A stretch of 20,570 nucleotides of DNA from JAZDMK01 sp043800975 (GCA_043800975.1 JAZDMK010000191.1:1-20570); one strand, 5' to 3'; positions 6,479 to 15,050 are shown, counted from the stretch's first letter. Made by a program: numbers and translations. The notes: a model not told the origin generated them from the letters alone.

Positions 6479-8263
6479 TTATTTTGTATCCGTGTACCAC
6501 TGGACATCCTGAAAAGTAACAATATCACTGTTATTCTGAGATGTGCAATACAATTCAAAGTAATCTCCAGGGCCTACATCATCAACATATAATACAGTTG
6601 CAAACTGAAAGGGTTGGTTTGCATTAACTACACGCAGGTCACATTCACCATATCTGGTTCCGGTTGCTCCACTTTTAATGATGCCGACAGAGATCGTCCG
6701 ACTACTATTATTAACCTGCAGGTTCCCGGTAATCGTTATCATAACACTTTTACGATTGGCAGGTTGATATGTAATCCTGTTATTTGCAATGGTCCATTTA
6801 ATAGTAGTAGCGGAAGTATTAGTCCAGTTACATTTGTACCATGTATTGGCAGTTGTTACTGTAGTTGTTGTTGCATTGTTTCTTACATTGATTTTGCAAC
6901 GGGGATTCTGATCTCCCATACCTGCATTACTCTGTAAAAATGCATTGGCATCTCTTCCATCAGCGCGAGAGAAATCAAATCCGCTTATATATGTTCCTTC
7001 ATTATTCCATGCTGTATTTGAAATAAAAATTGAATTAAATGCTGTGAAAGTAGCAGGAACATAAAGAATCCCGATGTCACTTCCTGAAGGGGTATTATAA
7101 AATGTGCCATTTAAAATGGAAATGCTTTCATTTACTCCGGATTGAAGTTTAACTCCCACACCACACTGAATAAAATCATCTTCTGACATTCTTAATCTGC
7201 CTCCGGCAGCAGCTCCGGCAGCTATTTCAATCCCTGCATTTGCACAATCTTCAAAGTCGATTTCAAAAGCCCAGATATCATTGTTGTTTGTTGATACAAT
7301 TCCTTTATTAAAGCCAACAAAATAGCAATCCTTTACTTCGTGATAGGTTCCGCTTCCGGTAAAACGTATACCATCGTTACCGGCTGTATTTGCAAATGCA
7401 TTAAAAACGAATTTTTTGAAATAACACTCGGTTTGACATATAAATAATGGGCTTCCGGAAACTCCGGCTGTTCCGTTAATGCTTGTTTCGCCATAGGATA
7501 GTCCTTCAAAAGTCACCGGATAAGGAAGATTGATCGTTTGGGTAGCATCAATATCAAATGTTCCGGCACTAAAACGAACAACTGTGGGCCCTGTCATGTG
7601 TTCATTCAGGAAAAGAATTACATCTGCAATATTTGTCCAACTTTCTTCTTCAGCAACATCCAGTAAGTTTTCAGTGCAGCCCTTTTTTTCCTTAACAAGC
7701 CAGTCGCCATTGTAGGCAACAAATGTTTGTGAACGTAAACGGGTAAGTTTCATCGATGCCATGCCATCCATCGTTGCTCCACCGTTTCCCTGTACTGTAA
7801 TCAGGTCTGTAACCGTACCTGTATTTTTTACTGTAATTGCAAGACCATTATCAGCAGCTGACACAGAAGGAAGAGTTAAGGTAATGTCATTGCTGGCCAT
7901 TACAAAATTTTCTGTTTTCAATATTGAGCCGGTTGCAGTTTTTGTAACGGTATTTAAATGCAGATCATTGTCGGTAGCAAGTGTAACCCATTTGCTGCTG
8001 TTCCAGTAATAAAATCCGTCTTTTACAGTTCCACCTGTGCTATAAACGATCATTCCTGTTGGAATTGGTGCAGATAAAGGTGCTGCTGCATCCACATCAT
8101 TAATAACAACACGTGGCATCAGAAAGCCCTTGTTGGTGCTCTCTAGTTCGAGCAGTGAGTTATTATCAATGGTATTAACGTTGTTGCCAACTTTTACCTG
8201 TGCTATCGTGCTTGCAGGTATAGCAAGCAAAGCAATTGTGAGGATGAGGAGAAGATTTTTCAT
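6479..8263 (-). CDS. Exported beta-helix-like surface protein
   Basis: 594 residues. It has a signal peptide (MKNLLLILTIALLAIPASTIAQ) and the phylum-typical N-terminal segment NNSLLELESTNKGFLMPRV followed by DGFYYWNSSKWV. Residues about 225-430 show short irregular beta repeats with many Gly, Asn and aromatic residues, including GNDGIRFTGSG, KGIVSTNNNDI and GVGVKLQSG, like right-handed parallel beta-helix proteins (pectate-lyase or tail-spike fold). The last 120 residues are beta-rich and could form a jelly-roll. No T9SS sorting domain is visible at the C-terminus (DVQWYTDTK). It leads a two-gene operon with the T9SS protein, so the two may work together at the surface. The function is not recognised. 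Confidence 0.8.
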   Translation of the reverse strand: MKNLLLILTIALLAIPASTIAQVKVGNNVNTIDNNSLLELESTNKGFLMPRVVINDVDAAAPLSAPIPTGMIVYSTGGTVKDGFYYWNSSKWVTLATDNDLHLNTVTKTATGSILKTENFVMASNDITLTLPSVSAADNGLAITVKNTGTVTDLITVQGNGGATMDGMASMKLTRLRSQTFVAYNGDWLVKEKKGCTENLLDVAEEESWTNIADVILFLNEHMTGPTVVRFSAGTFDIDATQTINLPYPVTFEGLSYGETSINGTAGVSGSPLFICQTECYFKKFVFNAFANTAGNDGIRFTGSGTYHEVKDCYFVGFNKGIVSTNNNDIWAFEIDFEDCANAGIEIAAGAAAGGRLRMSEDDFIQCGVGVKLQSGVNESISILNGTFYNTPSGSDIGILYVPATFTAFNSIFISNTAWNNEGTYISGFDFSRADGRDANAFLQSNAGMGDQNPRCKINVRNNATTTTVTTANTWYKCNWTNTSATTIKWTIANNRITYQPANRKSVMITITGNLQVNNSSRTISVGIIKSGATGTRYGECDLRVVNANQPFQFATVLYVDDVGPGDYFELYCTSQNNSDIVTFQDVQWYTDTK

Positions 8264-8423
8264 GACCGTAAATATTTTGTGTATAGATGTAATGTAAAAT
8301 TACACCGGGGTCAGTCATCTATAAAAGTGTATAATTACCGATATTGTTGTGATAGCGGCTTCGGATTACTCGGTATTAATACCTAAGAAATTTGTATTAA
8401 AAACAGATTTTTAATAAAACCTA

Positions 8424-8451
8424 AAAGGGTTTATCATTCGATAAACCCTTT
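8424..8451 (-). terminator. Hairpin terminator after pepT
   Basis: AAAGGGTTTATC and GATAAACCCTTT form a perfect 12-bp stem with a 4-base loop, starting 23 bases past the pepT stop. On the minus strand it is followed by a T-rich but interrupted tract. It probably ends the pepT transcript. Confidence 0.75.
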
Positions 8452-8474
8452 AAAATATGAAGTAATCCATTTCT

Positions 8475-9704
8475 TTACTTCGTTGCGTATTTCTCTGCAA
8501 TCTTTAGGATTACCTCCGTTGCTTTGATCATAGAATCAACAGAAAGGTACTCGTACTTACCATGGAAATTATGGCCACCGGCAAAGATGTTCGGGCAGGG
8601 GAGATTCATGTAAGAAAGCCTTGCACCATCGGTTCCGCCGCGTATAGGAACCACAAGGGGCTTAATACCTAGTTCTTCCATGGCTTCGCGTGCAAGATCA
8701 ACAATATGCATGACCGGTTCTACCATTTCACGCATGTTGAAATACTGATCCTTTAATTCAATGGTTGCTGTTTTTTCACCGTAGCGCTGATTGATGAAAT
8801 CAACACATTTATTGATGAGTTCTTTTTTATGTTCAAATTTTGTACGGTCATGATCGCGTACAATATACTGCACGGATGCATTTTCTACGCTGCCTTCCAT
8901 TTTAATCAGATGGAAAAACCCGTCATATCCGGTCGTGAATTCGGGTCTTTCGTTCACGGGTAACAAGGCATTAAACTCCATCGCAATCAACATAGCATTT
9001 TTCATTTTGTCCTTGGCATATCCAGGATGAATGTTTCTTCCCTGAATGGAAACTTTTGCATGGGCTGCATTAAAATTTTCGTATTCAAGTTCACCCAATC
9101 CGCCGCCATCAATTGTATAGGCATACTTGGCGCCGAATTTCTCCACATCAAAATGATCCACACCGCGACCCACTTCTTCATCAGGAGTAAATCCTACTTT
9201 GATGGTTCCGTGTTTTACATCCGGATTATTTTTGAAATAATCCAATGCAGTCATGATTGCCGCAATTCCGGCTTTGTCATCTGCGCCGAGTAAGGTTGTG
9301 CCATCGGTTGTGATGATTGTATTACCGGCATATTCGGCCAATTCAGGAAAATCAGCCAGTGTGAGTTTTAAATCCAGTTCTTTGTTTAAAACGATATCTT
9401 TCCCGTCATAGTTTTCAATGATGTTGGGTTTGATGTCTGCGCCGCTCATATCGGGGCTTGTATCCATGTGTGCGATAAAGCCGATCACAGGAATTTCCTT
9501 GTCTGTGTTTGCAGGAAGTGTAGCCATCACATAACATTTCCCGTCGAGGCTGGCATCTTCCAGGCCCAATTCTTTGAGTTCGTCAACCAGTTTGTAGGCG
9601 AGGTCAAACTGCTTTTTGCTGCTGGGTGAAGTTTCGGAACTATCGTCCGATTGAGTATCGATAGCGATGTACCGTAAGAAGCGTTCAAGAATTTTTTCTT
9701 TCAT
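8475..9704 (-). CDS. pepT: Peptidase T (tripeptide aminopeptidase)
   Basis: 409 residues, the usual length for the family. This cytoplasmic M20B metallopeptidase removes the N-terminal residue from tripeptides. The two-zinc site is intact: His79 and Asp81 in HMDTSPD, Asp142 in GADDKAG, Glu176/Glu177 in PDEEVGRG, Asp199 in YTIDGGG, and the His of GGHNFHGKYE (378/381). The IRGGTDGARLSYMNLPCPN block (355-372) is highly characteristic. The gene stands alone, with a hairpin after its stop and about 210 bases without a gene upstream. It has no evident link to its neighbours and is a general peptide-utilisation enzyme. Confidence 0.96.
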   Translation of the reverse strand: MKEKILERFLRYIAIDTQSDDSSETSPSSKKQFDLAYKLVDELKELGLEDASLDGKCYVMATLPANTDKEIPVIGFIAHMDTSPDMSGADIKPNIIENYDGKDIVLNKELDLKLTLADFPELAEYAGNTIITTDGTTLLGADDKAGIAAIMTALDYFKNNPDVKHGTIKVGFTPDEEVGRGVDHFDVEKFGAKYAYTIDGGGLGELEYENFNAAHAKVSIQGRNIHPGYAKDKMKNAMLIAMEFNALLPVNERPEFTTGYDGFFHLIKMEGSVENASVQYIVRDHDRTKFEHKKELINKCVDFINQRYGEKTATIELKDQYFNMREMVEPVMHIVDLAREAMEELGIKPLVVPIRGGTDGARLSYMNLPCPNIFAGGHNFHGKYEYLSVDSMIKATEVILKIAEKYATK

Positions 9705-9918
9705 TGCGAATTAATTTTGTGCTAAATTAAAAAAAAATACACAATAACACCTTCTATGATGTAAGAATTATGAGATTGAAAATGGGGTAGAAAAGGGGAG
9801 GTTGATCTCTTGGTTTTTTTATCTGAAGGTTTTCATTGCAGAGAGTGGATGGTGGAGTATATAAATGCTCCCGGGCTTTGCTCACCGGCCGTCTACTCGA
9901 TTGTGTTTTCGTGCTTTA

Positions 9919-11352
9919 TTATTTGTCTTTATTAATTATTGCTATCATCTCCTTTGCGTTATTATAATATGGTTTTAAATACCATTCATTTCCTGAATTA
10001 CTTTCAAGAGATTTATTTAAATGTAATAAAGCCTGTTCAAATTCTTGATTCTGAAAGTAAGCCTTTCCCAAATAAAATTCATAATACCAATCATTTTCAA
10101 ATGAATTAGAATATTTGTTTAAAAAATCAATAGCTTTTTTATTCTCATTATAGAAAACTAAATTCTGAGCTATAGAGACTAGTTCCTCACTTTTGAACTG
10201 GTCAATAGTATAATTTTTAAAATTTACGTTATTGAAAAACTGCATGATTTGCTTTTTGCATTCTTTATTAGTTGCGAGTACATCATACATTAAAGCTATT
10301 GATGCAGTAGCATTCTTAGCAAGGTCTCCTGTTGTAACAATTATTGTATTGAATTCCTTAATTATAAAAATATTTTGCCCGGCAAGTCCATCTGCATATA
10401 AAATGGTATCCAAGTCAAATAAAGGTTCGTATAGCCACCACTGGTATCCGTAATTCCTATATCTTTTAGTAGTACCTGCGTCAATTATTGGAGAAGTTGA
10501 TTCTTCGATCCATTTATTTGAGATAATCTGTTTACTATTCCATACACCCTTATTATAAACTAATGAACCTATCTTTGCCATATCTATAGGTCTTAAATAT
10601 AAACCTCCGCCACAATGAGCTAACCCATTTTCATCATATTCCCAGATTACTGAGTTATGCCAGACATACTTTATATTTAATGGCTTGAACAAATATTTTT
10701 CTGCAAATTTTTCAAGTTCCATTGAAGTTTTTCTTTGCAAAACAGCTCCTAATGTCATTGACAGCCCACTATTATATTCAAATACTTTTCCAGGTTTGTA
10801 AATTAATGGTTGATTAAAAAAATACTGAATGTAATCTTGTTTTTGATTATAAATTGGGTACAAGCTACTTCTCTTATCCATAGGTGGATATTTTTCTGAC
10901 CATTCAAATCCGGCAGACATTGTTAAATAATGCCTAATAGACAATGAATCTTTCCCTAAATCATTATTATTGGCCTTTAGTTCAGGAAGAATGTCAACTA
11001 TTTTCTCTTCAACAGAATTGATTTCTCCTAATTCCAGCGCTTTCCCAATTAATAGTGATGTTACACTTTTTGATATAGATTGGACAGAATGTACAGAATC
11101 TTTTTTCCAACCATTAAAATAGAGTTCTGAAACTAATTTATCGTTAGAAATAACTATTAAACTATTTAATGCTCCATAATTTCCTTTTTCAATTTTAACA
11201 ATTATCTCTTCAAACAACTTTTTGTCAAAACCCTCTTTCTCAGGATTGGAAGTAATAAAACCTGTATCATTACCAATTGTGTTCTTTTTACCAGAGATAC
11301 AAGACTGAATTAGAAGCACAACGCTTAATATAGTATAAAGTATTTTCTTCAT
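9919..11352 (-). CDS. Serine hydrolase lipoprotein (class C beta-lactamase fold) with TPR-like tail
   Basis: 477 residues. The N-terminus is a lipoprotein signal (MKKILYTILSVVLLIQSC, lipid-anchored Cys18). The hydrolase domain (about 35-370) has the SxxK motif at Ser92-Ile-Ser-Lys95 (QSISKSVTSLLIG) and a YxN/YxS-type motif at Tyr193-Asn-Ser195 (FEYNSGLS). A helical segment (about 385-470) with FYLGKAYFQNQEFEQALLHLNKSLE reads as one or two TPR repeats. Family members include esterases, peptidases and beta-lactamases, and the substrate cannot be told from sequence. The gene looks more AT-rich than its neighbours, which could indicate later acquisition; this was not calculated. A TACATTTG box lies at 11480-11487. 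Confidence 0.85.
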   Translation of the reverse strand: MKKILYTILSVVLLIQSCISGKKNTIGNDTGFITSNPEKEGFDKKLFEEIIVKIEKGNYGALNSLIVISNDKLVSELYFNGWKKDSVHSVQSISKSVTSLLIGKALELGEINSVEEKIVDILPELKANNNDLGKDSLSIRHYLTMSAGFEWSEKYPPMDKRSSLYPIYNQKQDYIQYFFNQPLIYKPGKVFEYNSGLSMTLGAVLQRKTSMELEKFAEKYLFKPLNIKYVWHNSVIWEYDENGLAHCGGGLYLRPIDMAKIGSLVYNKGVWNSKQIISNKWIEESTSPIIDAGTTKRYRNYGYQWWLYEPLFDLDTILYADGLAGQNIFIIKEFNTIIVTTGDLAKNATASIALMYDVLATNKECKKQIMQFFNNVNFKNYTIDQFKSEELVSIAQNLVFYNENKKAIDFLNKYSNSFENDWYYEFYLGKAYFQNQEFEQALLHLNKSLESNSGNEWYLKPYYNNAKEMIAIINKDK

Positions 11353-11653
11353 GTTATAATTTCAATTTTGTTGATTTTTTCTCAGCATGAAACACAACTC
11401 CTTTATAACCCAACCAAAAGTACGGTTATGCATCCAATATTGGTTGTATAACCCAACCTTTTACCTGGTTTATTACTTACAAATGTACTAAAACAAATCA
11501 TCAAAAGATGATGTTTCTTTTGCGTTAATTCTACCGCCTGCACCACTTTAACCCCAATCACCATTCTTAAAATACTTATCGCAAGAAAAAATTACTTCTT
11601 TTATTTGCTTTTTTTTACTCTGCGTCGTTATTCTTTTATAACCCAGCAGGGTC
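11353..11653. other. Intergenic stretch between the serine hydrolase and the 21-bp array
   Basis: No gene is seen. TATAACCCAACC occurs at 11404-11415 and 11447-11458, and TATAACCCAGC occurs near 11637. A minus-strand TACATTTG (11480-11487) could be the serine hydrolase -7 box with a leader of about 120 bases. Next to it is a small hairpin, ATCATC-AAAA-GATGAT. Confidence 0.5.
11480..11487 (-). promoter_or_regulatory. Possible -7 box for the serine hydrolase
   Basis: TACATTTG on the minus strand fits TAnnTTTG. The nearest upstream TTG elements are closer than the usual 17-23 bases, so this is tentative. Confidence 0.35.
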
Positions 11654-11686
11654 GTGACTTATTCAAAACGGATACAGAACATAAGC

Positions 11687-12295
11687 ACGTGGAAAAACTT
11701 CCTTTCCATGAGGAAAGCTTCTGTTTTAATAGCATTCCCGCTTTTATCAAGATGTCACAGGGATAAAGCAGGGTTGCAGAGAAGTCATTTCGCATGGCAA
11801 AGACTGCATTACACATGGGTTGCACTGCTTTCAACATTGGAAAATACACATTCCACGTTGCAAAGACAACACTCTGCCTGGATTCCACAACATCCCACGT
11901 GGATTGCGATACATTCCACATGGATTGCACTGTTTTCAACATTGAAACACACACATTCCACGTTGCAAAGACAACATTCTGCATGGAATCCACAACATCC
12001 CACGTGGATTGCGATATATTCTACATGGGTTGCGCTGGTTTCAACATTGAAACACACACATTCCACGTTGCAAAGACAATATTCTGCGTGGAATCCACAA
12101 CATCCCACGTGGATTGCGATATATTCTACATGGATTGCGCTGGTTTCTATGTGGAATCGCAAACATTCCGCGTGGGTTGCACTGTTTTCTACGTGGATTG
12201 CGATACATTCCACATGGATTGCACTGTTTTCCGCGTGGATTGCATTATATGCTATGCGGGTTCATTTCTTTATCATGCGAATTGCACCTTTTGAT
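11687..12295. repeat. 21-bp tandem array (about 29 units) with 105-bp higher-order period
   Basis: The array runs in unbroken 21-base register. A typical unit starts ACGTGGATTGC and ends ATTCC. Units from 11792 to about 12253 are clear; 11687-11791 and the last two are degenerate but in phase. Three successive blocks of five units (11855-11959, 11960-12064, 12065-12169) repeat the same order of variants, the first two about 92% identical by eye count. Because 21 is a multiple of 3, several frames stay open and read as heptads. One plus-strand frame gives [VM][DG]C[DT]xF[HYN], a second (open 11654-12301, 215 codons) gives S-T-W-[IV]-A, and a minus-strand frame is also open. Which frame, if any, is translated is unknown. 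A terminator-like hairpin follows on the plus strand at 12413. Confidence 0.9.
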
Positions 12296-12412
12296 TATTA
12301 GAAAAGCTTTTTTTCTGCGTAGGTATAAGTCTTTTCAAGCTGAGATTACATTCCTGCCTGCCGGATAAACACTGTTCTTATGCAGATTTGTAATCAGACA
12401 GGCAAAATTATG

Positions 12413-12460
12413 AATCCCTGCCTCATACATGCGGGAAAATACCGGAGGCGGGGATTTTTA
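12413..12460 (+). terminator. Terminator-like hairpin downstream of the 21-bp array
   Basis: AATCCCTGCCTC (12413-12424) pairs with GAGGCGGGGATT (12445-12456), 12 bp with one G-T pair and a 20-base loop, followed on the plus strand by T residues. The only plus-strand feature it could terminate is the array. Confidence 0.5.
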
Positions 12461-12502
12461 TTGATTTATGATTTTGGAATTTTGAATTTGGAATTTTGAT
12501 TT

Positions 12503-12527
12503 GTGGCACGACTCTAAGTCGAACTAC
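12503..12527. repeat. REP-like palindrome related to the one in the transposase gene
   Basis: GCACGACTCTAAGTCG (12506-12521) differs at one position from 3691-3706 within the transposase gene. A TAAGGTT follows both copies. The outer arms (GTGG and CTAC) pair imperfectly. It is probably a dispersed element of the same family. Confidence 0.6.
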
Positions 12528-12546
12528 GAATAAGGTTACTTTCCAT

Positions 12547-12625
12547 TTCATTTGAGTTCGTATTGTTCAGTACCCATTCGAGTTTCCCTACTAGTAGGGA
12601 AAAGATTAATGTGAACTCAAATGAA
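12547..12625. repeat. Nested inverted repeat (13-bp outer arms, 20-bp inner palindrome)
   Basis: TTCATTTGAGTTC (12547-12559) and GAACTCAAATGAA (12613-12625) are perfect inverted repeats. They enclose the perfect palindrome TTTCCCTACTAGTAGGGAAA (12583-12602). The total length is 79 bases with no coding frame. It could fold as a cruciform or be a small non-autonomous element. Confidence 0.8.
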
Positions 12626-12655
12626 GCAGCTAGTCATGAAACAGGTTGTCTTTTC

Positions 12656-12687
12656 AAGTCCCTTCTCTATGCTTAGAGAAGGGATTT
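12656..12687. repeat. Dispersed-type hairpin repeat
   Basis: TCCCTTCTCTA (12659-12669) and TAGAGAAGGGA (12674-12684) form a perfect 11-bp stem with a TGCT loop, extendable by three pairs including one G-T. The downstream ATTTAGGGATGAG resembles a short repeat common between genes in Bacteroidota genomes. It lacks a T-tract, so a terminator role is doubtful. Confidence 0.65.
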
Positions 12688-12826
12688 AGGGATGAGTAAG
12701 AAAATCCGAAAAGCATAAGCCATCGTTTGTATTTCTTTGTGAAACTTTGTGGAGCCTTTGTGAAACTTGGTGTCACAGCTCTTCAGGAAATATTCCGGAT
12801 TTATGATTTACGTTTACACGATTAAC

Positions 12827-13390
12827 TTAATTCTTAAAGAACACAAATTTTGCAAACAGCATGGTAATCGTAAAAGCAACTAATGCGCGCAGAAAATTGT
12901 TTCTTTTCTTTTTTCCTGTATTATGCAGAACTCCGATATTTCTAATTTCGATGTTATTAAAACTGTTCATACAAAAGTTGAGCGGCAAATAAATAGTAAA
13001 GGGAACCGCCCGGTATTTTCTTTTCGCAGGACGCCAGGGGGGCATCTTTTGTATTATTCGTGTTAGCTCTTTTTCTAAAATTACAAAATCACCTGAATAA
13101 AAATTAATATTATCAATGCTGCCATCAGGTTCAACTACAAAATAAGGGATATATAGGGCGGCCCTTCCCAGAGCCTGTTTTACGCCCATTGTTACAATGA
13201 TATTTTGTAGAATAAACTGATACATATCTTCTGATGTTCCGGAATAGGCAGGCAGTGTGTCAACATCCGGATTGTAATATTTGCAATTGTATTGAATAAC
13301 GGATGGCTCCTTTTCCTTTTTTGCGTTTGCATCTGAAAAGCTGAAAAGAAAGAGTAAACTAATGCAAACAGAATAAACAATGCGGTTCAT
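12827..13390 (-). CDS. Exported protein with TonB-C-like domain
   Basis: 187 residues. A signal peptide (MNRIVYSVCISLLFLFSFSDANA) is followed by a region, about 75-139, matching the TonB C-terminal fold: YFVVEPDGSIDNINFYSG, then LTRIIQKMPPWRPAKRK, then VPFTIYLPLNF. In TonB this domain contacts the TonB box of outer-membrane receptors. The usual N-terminal membrane anchor and Pro-rich linker are absent. Instead the last 25 residues (NNFLRALVAFTITMLFAKF) form a hydrophobic segment that could anchor the protein from its C-terminus. It starts 11 bases after the amidohydrolase stop, so the two are probably one operon. Its role is unknown; stand-alone TonB-C-like proteins are common in this phylum. 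Confidence 0.7.
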   Translation of the reverse strand: MNRIVYSVCISLLFLFSFSDANAKKEKEPSVIQYNCKYYNPDVDTLPAYSGTSEDMYQFILQNIIVTMGVKQALGRAALYIPYFVVEPDGSIDNINFYSGDFVILEKELTRIIQKMPPWRPAKRKYRAVPFTIYLPLNFCMNSFNNIEIRNIGVLHNTGKKKRNNFLRALVAFTITMLFAKFVFFKN

Positions 13391-13401
13391 AGTATCTGAG
13401 T

Positions 13402-15033
13402 TTACTTTTTAAATAATGTTTTTCCCGATACTACAGTCATTAAAACATTTGTGGCAGGTATTTCTTTTATATCAATCTGCATAATATCTTTATCCAGCAT
13501 CACAAAATCCGCCCATTTTCCTGCTTCAATACTCCCTTTTGTTTTTTCTTCAAAATTCGAAAATGCAGCCCAGATTGTCATAGCCCGCAATGCATCTTCA
13601 CGTGTTATTTTTTGTAACGGTAAAAAGCCGTCCTTCGGAAAGCCTTTTGCATCCTGCCTTGCCGTAGCTGCAAAGAAACCCAGCAGCGGATTAATTTTTT
13701 CAATCGGAAAATCGCTTCCAAAAGCAATCATTTTGTTTTGCTTCAAAAGAGAAAGATATGCATAGGCCCAGTCAATTCTTTTTTTACCGACTCTGTCTTC
13801 CGCCCATCGCATATCGGATGTGGCATGTGTGGGCTGAACCGAAGGAATGATGCTGTATTTGGAAAACAGTTTTACATCTTCCGGATTCACAATTTGTGCA
13901 TGTTCAATTCTCCATCGTTTGGCATTGATACCTTTCAGAATTTCACCATATACATCCAGCATCAGTTTGTTGGCTGCATCTCCTATACAATGCGTGTTCA
14001 TCTGAAAGCCTGCATCGTAGCAACGTTTGGCCATCTTCTGATAATATTCTTTTTTCTCAATTTGAATTCCTTTTGTTTTGGAATCGCTGTAAGGCTCTGT
14101 CAGCAGTGCGCCGCGTGAACCCAATGCACCATCCGCATAAAATTTAAAGGAACGAACCGAAAGCTGATCGGTGAGGTAAGGTCCTTTGGTAGCGAAATAG
14201 CTGAAGTTTTCTTCGGTAGGATCCAGCATGGCATAAATGCGCATCTGAAGTTTTCCTGCTTTTTGTAATTCATCAATCAACAATACTTCATCTTTAGAAA
14301 GACCTGCATCATCAACAGTGGTAAGGCCCACAGCAAAGCATTCCTTTTGTGCACGAAGCAAAGCTTCTGTTTTTTCTGCTTTGGTTGTTCTTGGAATTTT
14401 ATTCTTAACAAGATCAATCGCATTATCTAAAAGAATTCCTGTAGGCTGTCCGTTTTTAATTTCAACTTCACCACCGTTTACTTTTGTATCAGCTGTTATT
14501 CCGGCTTTGTCCAATGCTGCTTGGTTGGCAATCGCTGCATGGCCGTCAATGCGGGTTAGCAGAATTGGGGTTTTGGGAAATAATTTATCAAGTGTGTCTT
14601 TGGTTGGAAATACTTTTTGTTCCCATAGGTTCTGATCCCAGCCCCGGCCTTTGATCCAGGTACTTTTTGTTTTTTTAGAATGAGCAACAATACGTCTGAC
14701 GACTTCCTTAAAAGATTGTGAGCCCGTCAGGTCAGCATCATTAAAAGTTTTTCCATAACTCAGAAAATGACAATGCGCATCAAAAAAGCCCGGATATATT
14801 GCTTTGCCACCTGCATCCACGATGCTGTCAGATTCATATTTTGAAAGAATGTCATCGTTCTTGCCAACAGCTAAGAACTTCCCGTCTTTAACAGCAAAAG
14901 CTTCCGCTTTGCTGAATGAGCTATCAACAGTGTATACATTTGCATTGTGTACAATCAGGTCGGCTTTTTCTTTTTTAGTATTGCAGGAATTCATAATCAG
15001 AAGAAAAAGGATTGTTGGAAGAATAAATTTCAT
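13402..15033 (-). CDS. Amidohydrolase lipoprotein, YtcJ-like (amidohydrolase family 3)
   Basis: 543 residues. A lipoprotein signal (MKFILPTILFLLIMNSC, Cys17) places it on the cell envelope. Metal-site motifs are in the usual order: FDAHCHF (His88, His90), SFKFYADGALGSRGA with Lys298, NTHCIGDAA (His349), RIEHAQ (His379) and FGSDFPIE (Asp442). The N-terminal DLIVHNANVYTVD and the C-terminal GSIEAGKWADFVMLD are the composite beta-sandwich typical of this superfamily. Members hydrolyse amide or ester bonds in diverse, mostly unknown substrates. A TACATTTG box at 15051-15058 gives a short leader. The TonB-C-like gene follows 11 bases after the stop. Confidence 0.92.
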   Translation of the reverse strand: MKFILPTILFLLIMNSCNTKKEKADLIVHNANVYTVDSSFSKAEAFAVKDGKFLAVGKNDDILSKYESDSIVDAGGKAIYPGFFDAHCHFLSYGKTFNDADLTGSQSFKEVVRRIVAHSKKTKSTWIKGRGWDQNLWEQKVFPTKDTLDKLFPKTPILLTRIDGHAAIANQAALDKAGITADTKVNGGEVEIKNGQPTGILLDNAIDLVKNKIPRTTKAEKTEALLRAQKECFAVGLTTVDDAGLSKDEVLLIDELQKAGKLQMRIYAMLDPTEENFSYFATKGPYLTDQLSVRSFKFYADGALGSRGALLTEPYSDSKTKGIQIEKKEYYQKMAKRCYDAGFQMNTHCIGDAANKLMLDVYGEILKGINAKRWRIEHAQIVNPEDVKLFSKYSIIPSVQPTHATSDMRWAEDRVGKKRIDWAYAYLSLLKQNKMIAFGSDFPIEKINPLLGFFAATARQDAKGFPKDGFLPLQKITREDALRAMTIWAAFSNFEEKTKGSIEAGKWADFVMLDKDIMQIDIKEIPATNVLMTVVSGKTLFKK

Positions 15034-15050
15034 AGACGAATCTTAAGGAA

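Larger units (their letters stand above)
12302..12826. other. Intergenic stretch with a cluster of dispersed-type repeats
   Basis: No gene is seen. In order it holds a terminator-like hairpin (12413-12460), an AT-rich duplication of TTTGGAATTTTGA (about 12474-12499), a REP-like palindrome (12503-12527), a nested inverted repeat (12547-12625), a hairpin (12656-12687), and a decayed tandem of the form CTTTGTGAAACTT (about 12737-12772). The mix looks like an accumulation site for short palindromic elements. Confidence 0.65.

Noticed and set aside
6438..6500. Upstream ATG at 6500 for the T9SS protein
   Set aside because: It overlaps the preceding gene and hides the clear signal peptide that begins at 6437.
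9705..9918. Intergenic stretch upstream of pepT as an RNA gene or regulator
   Set aside because: Only scattered GC-rich words and an A-run are present; no stable hairpin, promoter match or frame was found.
11687..12295. Array as CRISPR
   Set aside because: Units are 21 bases head to tail with no spacers, and no cas genes are present.
11654..12301. Frames of 215, 166 and 134 codons over the 21-bp array as protein-coding genes
   Set aside because: A 21-base period without stops keeps several frames open automatically, on both strands. None has a convincing start context or recognised homology, so the stretch is listed as a repeat only.
12656..12687. Hairpin as a terminator
   Set aside because: There is no T-tract on either strand and its flanks resemble a dispersed repeat.
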